From positions 1 to 32,888 of the forward strand of contig JAHBWR010000030.1 in NCBI GenBank assembly GCA_019636875.1: DNA of 32,888 nucleotides. The letters run 5' to 3'. Shown here piece after piece: positions 18,961-26,321 of the stretch. Position 1 is the first letter of the stretch; each line of letters begins with the position of its first letter. The notes beneath the pieces were generated by a model. The model made no database searches and had not been told where the DNA came from. It was given only the letters and a program-made list of their open reading frames with translations. The position numbers were made by a program, and so were the translations under genes. This stretch comes from Nitrospira sp. (GTDB lineage Bacteria > Nitrospirota > Nitrospiria > Nitrospirales > Nitrospiraceae).

Positions 18961-20391
18961 ATGAACCGCGAACTCCTAATGATATCGCCCGATAAGTTTC
19001 ACGACGAATGTGCGGTCTTTGGGGTGTTTGGCCATGAGGAGGCTGCCAATCTCACCTATTTAGGCTTATATGCTCTCCAGCATCGTGGACAAGAAGCATC
19101 CGGAATCGTGGCGGGTGATGGGGAGCAATTCTCCATACAGAAAGGGATGGGGCTGGTTGCCGATATCTTTCATAAATCAGTGTTGGGGAAGCTGCCTGGG
19201 CATATGGCGATCGGGCACAATCGCTACTCCACCGCTGGTGGGAACGATTTGAAGAATGTGCAACCGCTCACCGTCAACTTTGCGTTAGGCAACCTCGCGT
19301 TGGCTCACAACGGAAACCTCATCAACGCGCAGATGCTTCGACATGAGTTGGAGGCGTACGGGGCGATCTTTCAATCGACATCGGACAGCGAAGTCATTAT
19401 TCACCTCATTGCACATTCGCGTGCTGGCTCCTTCCTTGCACGAATCGTTGATGCGCTGAACCAGGTCCGAGGGGCGTTTTCGGTCGTGTTAATGACCGAC
19501 AATGGTCTGATTGCCGCACGTGACCCCTACGGGCTGCGCCCCTTGTGTATCGGCCGTCTCCGGAGCAGTTGGATTGTCGCGTCCGAAACCTGCGCGTTCG
19601 ATTTGTTGGATGCTGAGTACGTCCGTGAGGTTGAACCGGGTGAACTGATCGTGATCAGCGATCAGGGACTCGATAGCCACCATCCGTTTCCCAAGAGAGA
19701 TCCGGCTATGTGTGTGTTTGAATACGTGTACTTTGCTAGGCCGGACAGCCGAATCTTCGGGGCCGATGCCGTCTATGCCATCCGTAAAGCGTTGGGGCGA
19801 CAGTTGGCGAGCGAGTCCTGGGTGCCGGCTGATGTAGTGATCCCTGTCCCGGACTCCGGCGTGCCGGCGGCACTTGGCTATTCCGAAGGTGCCGGAGTCA
19901 GGTTTGAAACGGGATTGATTCGCAATCACTATGTCGGGCGGACGTTCATTGAGCCGGAGCAATCGATTCGCCATTTCGGTGTCAAGGTGAAGTTGAATGC
20001 CGTGCCGGAAGTGCTGGATGGGAAACGGGTCGTCGTCATCGATGATTCGTTGGTTCGTGGTACGACGAGCCGAAAGATCGTCAAGATGATTCGGCAAGCT
20101 GGGGCCAAAGAAGTCCATATGAGGGTCAGCTCACCGCCGATTCTGTCGCCTTGTTTTTACGGAATTGACACACCGACAAAAAAGGAACTCATCGCCTCAG
20201 AGCATTCTATCGAGGAGATTCGCAAATACATCACCGCTGATAGCCTGGCCTATCTCAGCCTTGACGGAATGTTGAAGTCCGCTCCACGGACGCCTGATCA
20301 ATACTGCACCGCCTGTTTCACAGAACGGTATCCAATCCCCTTCACCCGCGCAGAAGAACTTCAGCTTGGGCTCTTTGAGACAGCGCGCTAA
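18961..20391 (+). CDS. purF: Amidophosphoribosyltransferase
   Basis: A 476-residue enzyme with the glutaminase nucleophile Cys at residue 17 ([11 protein letters not shown]) after a short propeptide, and [12 protein letters not shown]. The PRPP-binding loop [16 protein letters not shown] is at about 357-372. Cysteines at about 251, 397, 449 and 452 (YCTAC) are placed like the 4Fe-4S ligands of the B. subtilis type, so maturation by propeptide cleavage and an oxygen-sensitive cluster are expected. It commits PRPP to purine synthesis. The order purS-purQ-purL-purF gives successive steps, though this cluster lacks purD, purN, purM, purE and purH. Confidence 0.97.
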   Translation: MNRELLMISPDKFHDECAVFGVFGHEEAANLTYLGLYALQHRGQEASGIVAGDGEQFSIQKGMGLVADIFHKSVLGKLPGHMAIGHNRYSTAGGNDLKNVQPLTVNFALGNLALAHNGNLINAQMLRHELEAYGAIFQSTSDSEVIIHLIAHSRAGSFLARIVDALNQVRGAFSVVLMTDNGLIAARDPYGLRPLCIGRLRSSWIVASETCAFDLLDAEYVREVEPGELIVISDQGLDSHHPFPKRDPAMCVFEYVYFARPDSRIFGADAVYAIRKALGRQLASESWVPADVVIPVPDSGVPAALGYSEGAGVRFETGLIRNHYVGRTFIEPEQSIRHFGVKVKLNAVPEVLDGKRVVVIDDSLVRGTTSRKIVKMIRQAGAKEVHMRVSSPPILSPCFYGIDTPTKKELIASEHSIEEIRKYITADSLAYLSLDGMLKSAPRTPDQYCTACFTERYPIPFTRAEELQLGLFETAR

Positions 20392-20410
20392 GAGAGTTCT
20401 GTACGGACCT

Positions 20411-20761
20411 ATGACCTCTTCTGAAAACAATCCAAATGCGCCGCAACCAAGAGGGCGACCTCGCGTGTCGGTCGACTATCCTGCTGTGGTCACGGGCGAG
20501 GGAAGCATCGCCCAAGGAATTGTGATGAATCTGACGATTGCCGGATGTGAAGTCGAGAGTCCCAGCCAATTTCCCATTGGAGCACATGTATCCCTTCGTC
20601 TGGATCCCCCCAGTGCCAGGCCACCCATCTCCATTGCGCTTGCCATCGTCCGTTGGCAAGAACACGATCGATTTGGACTCGAGTTTGTTCGGTTTGAGGG
20701 CGATGCGAAAGAGCAACTCGAAGACATGTTGAATCAGCGAGAGAGCTCTTCTACGGACTAG
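20411..20761 (+). CDS. PilZ-domain protein, probable c-di-GMP receptor
   Basis: A 116-residue single-domain protein. RGRPR near residue 16 gives the RxxxR signature and NLTIAGCEV gives an N-x-T-x-x-G version of the usual D/N-x-S-x-x-G motif, followed by strands ending FGLEFV. PilZ domains bind cyclic di-GMP through these residues. An in-frame start 45 nt further upstream would overlap purF, so I use ATG 20411; its ribosome site is weak (AAGAGAG). It lies 19 bp after purF. Its target is not evident; a plain PilZ protein usually acts by binding a partner. Confidence 0.8.
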   Translation: MTSSENNPNAPQPRGRPRVSVDYPAVVTGEGSIAQGIVMNLTIAGCEVESPSQFPIGAHVSLRLDPPSARPPISIALAIVRWQEHDRFGLEFVRFEGDAKEQLEDMLNQRESSSTD

Positions 20762-20879
20762 TGGCGATCCCTCCGTGTGGTTGCTGCCTCAAAAATTGTC
20801 ATGGTAGGATGCCGTTCGTCGGTATGATCACGGTTTCTTGATGTCGATGTTATGGCATGCTCTCGAGAGGGAGGTGAAC

Positions 20880-21413
20880 ATGAGATCGGTGGTATTTGCG
20901 CTGGGGTGGCTGCTCGTCTCGACCCTGAGCGGCCCAGCCGTTTATGCCGAAGGGCTCTTTCAGATAGGAGAGAAGGCACCGTCCTTCGGCCTTACCGCCA
21001 TTACTGGAGAAACGACGTCGCTCGATTCCTATAAAGGCAAAGTCATCGTGCTCGGACTCTTTCACATCTGTGACCCATGTATGATGCAAGGGAGTGTATT
21101 GCAAAAGGTTCATGAGTCTACGCAAGGCAAGAACGTGGCGGTGCTTGGGGTCAATTCATCGGGTAATGGGAAACGAGAAGTCGGCGAGTTCTTATCTGGC
21201 TTCCCAGTCAAGGTGACCTATCCGTATCTTCTGGACCCCGATAAGATAACGGACAAGCTCTACGGCGGAGGCAAGTTTATTCCCAATGTGTACGTGATCG
21301 ACCAGCGAGGGATTATCCGCTGGCAACGGGTCGGGAACATGGAGCTGGCTGCAGCCGACGTGATTGTCACGGAAGTGAATAAGCTATTAGAGAGCAGGGC
21401 AGATAACATGTAG
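20880..21413 (+). CDS. Exported thioredoxin-fold protein (TlpA/ResA-like)
   Basis: A 177-residue precursor starting at ATG 20880, preceded by the strong ribosome site GGGAGGTG; an earlier in-frame ATG at 20838 lacks one. A signal peptide (residues 1-23, ending AVYA) is followed by the AhpC/TSA-redoxin fold: IGEKAPSFGLTAITGE, the redox pair Cys64-Asp-Pro-Cys67, VAVLGVNSS, and FIPNVYVIDQRGIIRW with the expected cis-proline region. Such proteins reduce or exchange disulfides outside the cytoplasm, for instance in cytochrome c maturation. The CDPC active site differs from the CEPC of ResA. It appears to have its own transcription start, about 120 bp after the PilZ gene. Confidence 0.85.
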   Translation: MRSVVFALGWLLVSTLSGPAVYAEGLFQIGEKAPSFGLTAITGETTSLDSYKGKVIVLGLFHICDPCMMQGSVLQKVHESTQGKNVAVLGVNSSGNGKREVGEFLSGFPVKVTYPYLLDPDKITDKLYGGGKFIPNVYVIDQRGIIRWQRVGNMELAAADVIVTEVNKLLESRADNM

Positions 21414-21447
21414 CGAGTCAGGCTGTGGTCTGAGACGAGAGGGGAAA

Positions 21448-21693
21448 ATGGATGACGATGAATTAGAGGCCGGAAAACGGAAATTCGTGGAAGTGGTACA
21501 GAATATTGATAGCTCTGTGCAAGTCGTGATTCCGACCACTCCCTCCAATAGCATGTTCCTGATTTCCTTGACGAAGGGGACTAACCGAAAATTTATCACC
21601 GTACCGGAAGACGACATGATTGATTTACCCAATGAGGCAAGCATCCGGACCAAAATCACGAAGACGATTCAAGATGCTCTCGCGGCTCTCTAA
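21448..21693 (+). CDS. Short hypothetical protein
   Basis: An 81-residue cytoplasmic protein not recognised. It starts DDDELEAGKRKFVEVVQNID and has alternating strand-helix character with ISLTKGTNRKFITVPEDDMIDL, ending in an amphipathic helix (IRTKITKTIQDALAAL). GAGGGGAAA before the ATG is a fair ribosome site. It lies 34 bp after the thioredoxin-fold gene and 50 bp before the next one. Confidence 0.7.
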   Translation: MDDDELEAGKRKFVEVVQNIDSSVQVVIPTTPSNSMFLISLTKGTNRKFITVPEDDMIDLPNEASIRTKITKTIQDALAAL

Positions 21694-21743
21694 TTCCTCA
21701 TCTTGGTTCATGGATTTCATTCTGTAAAACGCTGTGTGTTGTC

Positions 21744-22343
21744 ATGAAACAAATCTTGCCCGGTATCTGGCAGTGGTCGTGGTTTTCAGAGGAGAAGCAG
21801 TTTAATTTCAACGGTCTCTTGTTGACGATCGGTGAGCACAAGATTCTAGTCGACCCACCTGCGATGTCCAGTGAGGCCAGCGCGATGGTTCGGCGGCACG
21901 CGCCGATCGATTACATTCTCATCACAAACCGAGATCATCTCCGTGAGGCATCAACGTATCAGCGTGAGTTCTGCTGTCAATTGTATATCCCGGAAGCTGA
22001 TGCCGCTCTAATGGAGGCGAAGCCGACAAAGACCTACAAAGATGGCGAGCTGTTGCCTGGTGGAATTTGGGCTATTCAGCTGAACGATCAGAAGTCTCCT
22101 GGGGAGTCCGCGTTGTTCATTGATAGAGGGCGGGGGATTATGATTGTGGGAGATGCACTCATCGGCCGACCTCCAGGTGCCGTAGGATTGCTTCCTGCTG
22201 AAAAGTATGTCGACATCGAAAAAGCGAAGGAAGGCCTTGGCCGCCTCCTGAAATACAACTTCGAGAGCCTTTTGGTCGGAGATGGCGATTCCATTCTTAC
22301 TGGTGCGAAACAGCAAGTGGCGCAGCTGTTGGTGAGGTCGTGA
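21744..22343 (+). CDS. Metallo-beta-lactamase-fold-like protein with altered metal motif
   Basis: A 199-residue protein with the layout of the metallo-beta-lactamase fold: an N-terminal GIWQWSWFSEE strand pair, NGLLLTIGEHKILVDPP, IDYILITNRDHLREAS, and later IMIVGDALIG. In active family members the fourth element reads THxHxDH; here positions 61-67 are T-N-R-D-H-L-R, so the usual His/His/Asp/His ligands are gone, while the aspartate in GDAL remains. It may be a non-catalytic or differently active branch. Its stop overlaps the TPR gene by 1 nt, so it heads a four-gene coupled unit ending in the methyltransferase. Confidence 0.7.
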   Translation: MKQILPGIWQWSWFSEEKQFNFNGLLLTIGEHKILVDPPAMSSEASAMVRRHAPIDYILITNRDHLREASTYQREFCCQLYIPEADAALMEAKPTKTYKDGELLPGGIWAIQLNDQKSPGESALFIDRGRGIMIVGDALIGRPPGAVGLLPAEKYVDIEKAKEGLGRLLKYNFESLLVGDGDSILTGAKQQVAQLLVRS

Positions 22344-23167
22344 TGACGCTGCGGAACGGACTCTCCGGGGAGTTAAACCGTCAAGGGAACGAACATTTTT
22401 CACGAGGATATTACACCGAGGCGTACGTCTGTTACACCAAGGCGTTGGAATGCGACCGGATGACCGGCGACCAACGGGCGCTGGTTGCAACGCTTGGGAA
22501 TCTTGGGAACATCTGTGCGGTGAGCGGGCGTCGAGATTCCGCTCAGGTGCATTATCAAGAAGTCTTGGAACTGCAAAAGATTCTTGGAGACGAGAGGGGG
22601 ATTGGGACAACATTGGCTAATTTGGGGAATCTCCGAGCCGACGCCGGCGAATGGACGTTGGCGCGAGCCTATTATCTAGAAGCCCTCGACCTCATGTTGA
22701 AGACCCAGGATGAAACTGCTCAAGCCGTGTTGCTCTCTGACCTTGGATTAGTAGCCCGGGAAACGGGACAGTTTGACGAGGCCATCCAATTTTATGAACA
22801 ATCGTTGGCGTTGATGCAGCGATTGGCTAACCTCGGCGGCGTTGCGGACGCATGGCGGATGATCGGCCGCACCTTCTTGATGCAAAAGCGCTATGAGGAA
22901 ACCATTGCCTGTTGTCAGACCAGCCGATCTATCGCCGAACGAATCGGTGATGAGCTCCGTGCAGGTGGCGCTCGATATGTGTTGGCTCAATGTTATGAGG
23001 AGATGGGCCGCTTGCGGGAGGCATCACGCCTGCTTGAGTCGGTTGTCGAAATGGATCGCAAGTATGGCCTGCCCAAGCTTGAAGAAAATGTACAGCGTCT
23101 GAGAGTGCTGCGTACCCGCATGTTGCAGCAATTTCCACTGCAAGCTGAGCAACCGAGGTCCGCATGA
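22343..23167 (+). CDS. TPR-repeat protein
   Basis: A 274-residue protein made almost wholly of about six tetratricopeptide units of about 40 residues. They carry the LGNLG-type helix found in GPSM2-like repeats: ATLGNLGNICAVSGRRDSA, TTLANLGNLRADAGEWTLA, LLSDLGLVARETGQFDEAI, and weaker later copies. TPR scaffolds hold partner proteins. There is no signal peptide, so it is cytoplasmic. ATG 22343 overlaps the previous stop (TGATG); an in-frame GTG 3 nt earlier is also possible. Its stop overlaps the next gene by 4 nt. Confidence 0.85.
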   Translation: MTLRNGLSGELNRQGNEHFSRGYYTEAYVCYTKALECDRMTGDQRALVATLGNLGNICAVSGRRDSAQVHYQEVLELQKILGDERGIGTTLANLGNLRADAGEWTLARAYYLEALDLMLKTQDETAQAVLLSDLGLVARETGQFDEAIQFYEQSLALMQRLANLGGVADAWRMIGRTFLMQKRYEETIACCQTSRSIAERIGDELRAGGARYVLAQCYEEMGRLREASRLLESVVEMDRKYGLPKLEENVQRLRVLRTRMLQQFPLQAEQPRSA

Positions 23168-23601
23168 GCGAGACAGCCCATTCAGCTTGGCCACAACTTC
23201 GTCATGACCTACGTCGGTCTTTGCCGGGTTTCTATGAATTGGAACCTAACGGACCGCTACTTATGGACTTAGGGACGGAGGGCTGGCTGCTGGAGCTCAG
23301 GCCGGAAGGTAAGGTTGTGTGCCAGTATGGCGTGGCGATGGAAGATGTGATGGCGTTGATGTCAGATGGGACGCCTGAGGACTTAGGAACCGATGAGGTT
23401 GCGAAGCAGGCTAAGTATTTCCTCCAGCCAGCAGTCAACAAGTATCGGGCACTTCTGCTCCAATCCGGCTTTGTCGAGGAGAATGAGGCGACTGACGAAT
23501 TCGTGGCCGTCACATTCTCCAGAGCAGTCGATCTTCAGAATCGCCAAAAGGTTGAAGATCTTCTTCGCTGGTGCTGCCGAGAAATTGGAAGCGCATCGTG
23601 A
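23164..23601 (+). CDS. Hypothetical cytoplasmic protein
   Basis: A 145-residue protein not recognised. The N-terminal half reads as beta strands (GPLLMDLGTEGWLLELRPEG, KVVCQYGVAMEDVMALM) and the C-terminal half as helices (AKQAKYFLQPAVNKYRALLL, QKVEDLLRWCC). ATGA overlap with the TPR gene and GTGA overlap with the methyltransferase gene indicate coupled translation, so it probably works with them. Confidence 0.7.
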   Translation: MSETAHSAWPQLRHDLRRSLPGFYELEPNGPLLMDLGTEGWLLELRPEGKVVCQYGVAMEDVMALMSDGTPEDLGTDEVAKQAKYFLQPAVNKYRALLLQSGFVEENEATDEFVAVTFSRAVDLQNRQKVEDLLRWCCREIGSAS

Positions 23602-24665
23602 GTCAGCGGATCACGACATTCGAGGAGTTCCGTGATGCCATCTCAGGCTATCGGCTGCCTCGCGTGTTGTTGGCGGGTTTGGAGCTTGATCTGTTTACGG
23701 CTATCGGGAACCGATCATGGACAGTTGAAGATCTTTCACAGGAACTCAAAGTCAGTGAACGGGGCTTGAGCATTCTCTGTCGGAACCTTGCGGCGGTCGG
23801 GATGCTCCAGAAAAAAGGACCTCTCTTTAGGAACAGTCGATTGAGCGCGACCGCGCTGAATCGTAATCATCGTGCTTATCGGGGCGGGTATTTATCGCTC
23901 ATGCAGACTCACTGGCAAGATTGGGGCCGACTATTGGAGTCTGTTCGGAGCGGATTACCGATCGACCATAATATTCCCGACCCCCCGAACTACCGCCGGC
24001 AATTCACCTGGGCTATGCATCATCGAACGTTAGAGATTGCTCCGGTGATTGCAGCTCAAATTCGCCTCGGTCGCGCTCGGACGTTGCTGGACCTTGGCGG
24101 AGGACCCGGAACCTATGCGATGGCGTTTCTGGCTCGGAATCCACGACTTCACGCCACCGTCTGTGACCGAGAGGCCGCTCTTGCAGTGGCGAAAGAGATC
24201 GCCAGGACTCATCGAGCTGGACCGCGACTCTCCTATCTGTCACTCGATTTTTCAAACGAGCCGATCTCGGGAACCTACGATGTGATTTGGTATTCAAATG
24301 TGCTGCACATTTATTCTCCTGAAGATAATCAGGCTATCTTTCGTCGAGCCTTTGCTGCGTTGGCTCCAGGTGGACGATTTATCATCCAAGATGCGTTCTT
24401 GCACGATCGCGAAGGGTTGCATCCGACGGAGGCAAGTTTATTTGCCGTGTCGATGCTGTTGTTTACGACAGGCGGAAATACCTACCACGTCTCTGAGACG
24501 GCAAAGTGGCTGAAGGAGGCGGGATTCGTCGGGACTAGGATATTGTCGCTCAAGAAGGGGACGGAGGACTGGGAGAATGGGATTCTGGAGGCGTCGACTC
24601 CTGTCCGACGTCCAAGAGCCATCGTCCGCCGAACACAATTAAAAGGAAGTCGAAGAGCCCGCTGA
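23598..24665 (+). CDS. SAM-dependent O-methyltransferase-like protein
   Basis: A protein of about 355 residues with the two-part layout of the plant-type O-methyltransferase family. An N-terminal winged-helix dimerisation domain (LPRVLLAGLELDLFTAIG, SQELKVSERGLSILCRNL) is followed by a Rossmann domain with the SAM loop LLDLGGGPGTYAMAFL, IWYSNVLHIYSPEDN, and APGGRFIIQDAFL. The start is taken as GTG 23598, overlapping the previous stop; an ATG at 23571 is also in frame. The substrate is unknown; related enzymes methylate hydroxyl groups on aromatic or pigment-like compounds. Its last 116 bp overlap, on the other strand, the end of a membrane protein gene. Confidence 0.88.
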   Translation: MSQRITTFEEFRDAISGYRLPRVLLAGLELDLFTAIGNRSWTVEDLSQELKVSERGLSILCRNLAAVGMLQKKGPLFRNSRLSATALNRNHRAYRGGYLSLMQTHWQDWGRLLESVRSGLPIDHNIPDPPNYRRQFTWAMHHRTLEIAPVIAAQIRLGRARTLLDLGGGPGTYAMAFLARNPRLHATVCDREAALAVAKEIARTHRAGPRLSYLSLDFSNEPISGTYDVIWYSNVLHIYSPEDNQAIFRRAFAALAPGGRFIIQDAFLHDREGLHPTEASLFAVSMLLFTTGGNTYHVSETAKWLKEAGFVGTRILSLKKGTEDWENGILEASTPVRRPRAIVRRTQLKGSRRAR

Positions 24666-24951
24666 TCACGCTGGTGATCAAGGAATGAATCGTACTCGGA
24701 TCTTGTGTCGGGAGCTGAGCGATAGTTGCAAGATCCATCGCCAATCCAACCGTCGCATAGATCACGCACACCATTGCGGCCCACCGGAACTGAAGCCAGA
24801 TCAAGACAGCGAGTGCCAGAGGCAGGAGGATGAAAAAGCCGATCCTCCATGTAAAACTTGGTATCGAGGAGGCGCTGTCCACACTGAAAAGTACCCCGGC
24901 CTCGATGACGACTAGGCCGAGTAACGAAGCCAGTAGTGCGGAGCGGTTCAT
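24550..24951 (-). CDS. Small membrane protein, about four helices
   Basis: A 133-residue protein with hydrophobic stretches at about 4-24 (SALLASLLGLVVIEAGVLFS), 35-52 (RIGFFILLPLALAVLIWL), 57-75 and 88-108. It ends in a Ser/Pro-rich tail (SHSPSPPSPS). The run of well-formed helices with charged turns supports a real gene rather than a shadow. The final 38 or so codons lie antisense to the methyltransferase gene. The ribosome site before ATG 24951 is weak. Family not recognised. Confidence 0.6.
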   Translation of the reverse strand: MNRSALLASLLGLVVIEAGVLFSVDSASSIPSFTWRIGFFILLPLALAVLIWLQFRWAAMVCVIYATVGLAMDLATIAQLPTQDPSTIHSLITSVISGLFDFLLIVFGGRWLLDVGQESTPPESHSPSPPSPS

Positions 24952-25281
24952 CCCGGAACTATAGCCTGATCATCAAAGCCTCGGCAACGGCTGGTTTGCA
25001 GCTGGAGGCTACGGAATGCAAGCGTAGATGAAGGCTTTGGGTCAGGATTATCGTCAAGGTCGTCCTGAGACAGCGTTCTTGGGGAGACCTTCCGGGGAAG
25101 TCCCGCACGGTATCGAAGCGTTCCTCTCCCTCCGTTCAAGCCTCCGTGGGGGGTAAGCTGCTGCTGTAGATATTACAGTGGCCATTCGCAGGGCAGCTGG
25201 CGGAACAGGGTTATCAGATCATCACCCGCCATCGGTATCGATAGTTTGGTAAAGCCAAGGCAGTAAGACAAAGTCCACCAC
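24952..25281. other. Intergenic region without a recognisable gene
   Basis: About 330 bp between the small membrane protein (minus) and the leader of the next plus-strand gene. I see no convincing coding sequence, RNA gene or mobile element. A 63-codon minus-strand frame (24948-25139) has no ribosome site and the composition of a chance ORF. Short imperfect repeats such as TTGG...CCAA near 25247 are not distinctive. Confidence 0.5.
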
Positions 25282-25400
25282 TATAATCGGCAGTGTCCTT
25301 TTAAGCGGTGTCCCCCCATTCGGGGGGACAATTCCTACAGCGAGGAATTTACCGGCAACGTGCCCTCCTCCAGAATGCGCTCACTTTGGGAGGAGGAGAC
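25282..25400 (+). promoter_or_regulatory. Structured leader with Shine-Dalgarno-masking stem
   Basis: A perfect TATAAT (25282-25287) has no good -35; a transcript from it would start near 25294. Three hairpins follow in order: TGTCCCCCC/GGGGGGACA (25309-25330, loop ATTC); AATTCCT/AGGAATT (25330-25349, 6 nt loop); and CCTCCTCC (25364-25371) pairing exactly with GGAGGAGG (25389-25396). The last arm is the Shine-Dalgarno sequence of the gene at 25401. The G-run of the first hairpin (25322-25327) could instead pair with CCCTCC at 25363-25368 with one G-U, which would free the ribosome site. The pairings are seen directly; a switch is inferred. No known riboswitch class is recognised. Confidence 0.5.
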
Positions 25401-26270
25401 ATGTTGAATACCTTGCGTGTACCACCGAGTTGTCTCGTTCCTGGGCGGGATAGAAGTCGAGAATGGGATTGGTCGTGCCAAGCCTATTTGGCCATACTGG
25501 CTTGGTCCATGGTTGTGGGATTCTCTCTCTTGTGTTTCAGTAGTGTTGCATGGGGTGAAGATTCTTCTGAGGATCGGAGGATCGTGGCGGCAGGGTTCGG
25601 TTACCAGATTGATTCGGCCTCTGTCATCTCTGTGAAAGTATATGACGCAGAATCAGGTGCCATCTTGTCTGACGAAGTCTATGAACTAGCCGTGAAGGAA
25701 AATGGCAGTGGGGAAGCAGCTCACGGTCCTCGGATTTTCGCCGGTGGGGTGGGGCTGGGTGCCACCGACCTATCCAATTTTATGCTGCGAGTCTATGATG
25801 CGAATACCGGGGCATTTCAATGGGAGGGGCGACTTAATCTTGTGCAGTCAGACAGTAAGAAAGAATTGCAGGTGTCAGTTAGCATGCCTCGGCGTGCCAT
25901 TGTCATGAAGACACAGGCGGTACAATCGGTCGCCGATCAACCCGTTTTCCTGCTCCGCGCGGTTGATTCCACCTCTGGTTTGTCCGTCTGGGAAGATGAG
26001 TTCACAGCCATGCATACGCAAATGCCGAAGGTCCGGCCGATCATGGGGGAGTCCCTTCAATCGGTTGAAACTTCAACGGGAAGTTCTCATACCTTTGAAT
26101 TCCGAATTCGCATGTTTGATCCTAATGGGCAGAGAGTTCTCTGGGAGGATCTATTATCTCAAGTAGAATCGGATGAAGGAGCAACGGAGTCGTCGGGTGA
26201 CCGTGCCTCTATGCTTCCTGCCTGGCCAAGGCAATCTCAGGACGAGGAGGCTCCACCGGAGTTGATCTAA
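25401..26270 (+). CDS. Exported or anchored protein with four PQQ-like repeats
   Basis: A 289-residue protein starting at ATG 25401, chosen because GGAGGAGG lies just upstream; an in-frame start at 25308 falls inside the leader hairpin. A hydrophobic segment at about 29-50 after a long charged N-region is an unusual signal peptide or an anchor. Four similar units follow at about 77-98, 127-148, 183-204 and 232-256. Each has a V/I-R-x-Y/F-D-x-x-S/T-G-x-x-x-W-E-like core (LRVYDANTGAFQWEG, LRAVDSTSGLSVWED), reminiscent of PQQ-type beta-propeller blades but spaced about 50 residues and only four in number. Function unknown. Expression may be controlled by its structured leader. Confidence 0.75.
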   Translation: MLNTLRVPPSCLVPGRDRSREWDWSCQAYLAILAWSMVVGFSLLCFSSVAWGEDSSEDRRIVAAGFGYQIDSASVISVKVYDAESGAILSDEVYELAVKENGSGEAAHGPRIFAGGVGLGATDLSNFMLRVYDANTGAFQWEGRLNLVQSDSKKELQVSVSMPRRAIVMKTQAVQSVADQPVFLLRAVDSTSGLSVWEDEFTAMHTQMPKVRPIMGESLQSVETSTGSSHTFEFRIRMFDPNGQRVLWEDLLSQVESDEGATESSGDRASMLPAWPRQSQDEEAPPELI

Positions 26271-26280
26271 TTCTTCATCG

Positions 26281-26300
26281 GTATCCATCCTCAAGGATAC
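26281..26300. terminator. Weak hairpin between convergent genes
   Basis: GTATCC (26281-26286) and GGATAC (26295-26300) form a 6 bp stem with an 8 nt loop, in the 51 bp gap between two convergent stops. No T-run follows, so terminator function is tentative. Confidence 0.3.
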
Positions 26301-26321
26301 TGGAATGGAAGGGCCGCGACG

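Noticed and set aside
24948..25139. Minus-strand 63-codon frame in the large gap
   Set aside because: Composition looks like chance and no ribosome site precedes it.
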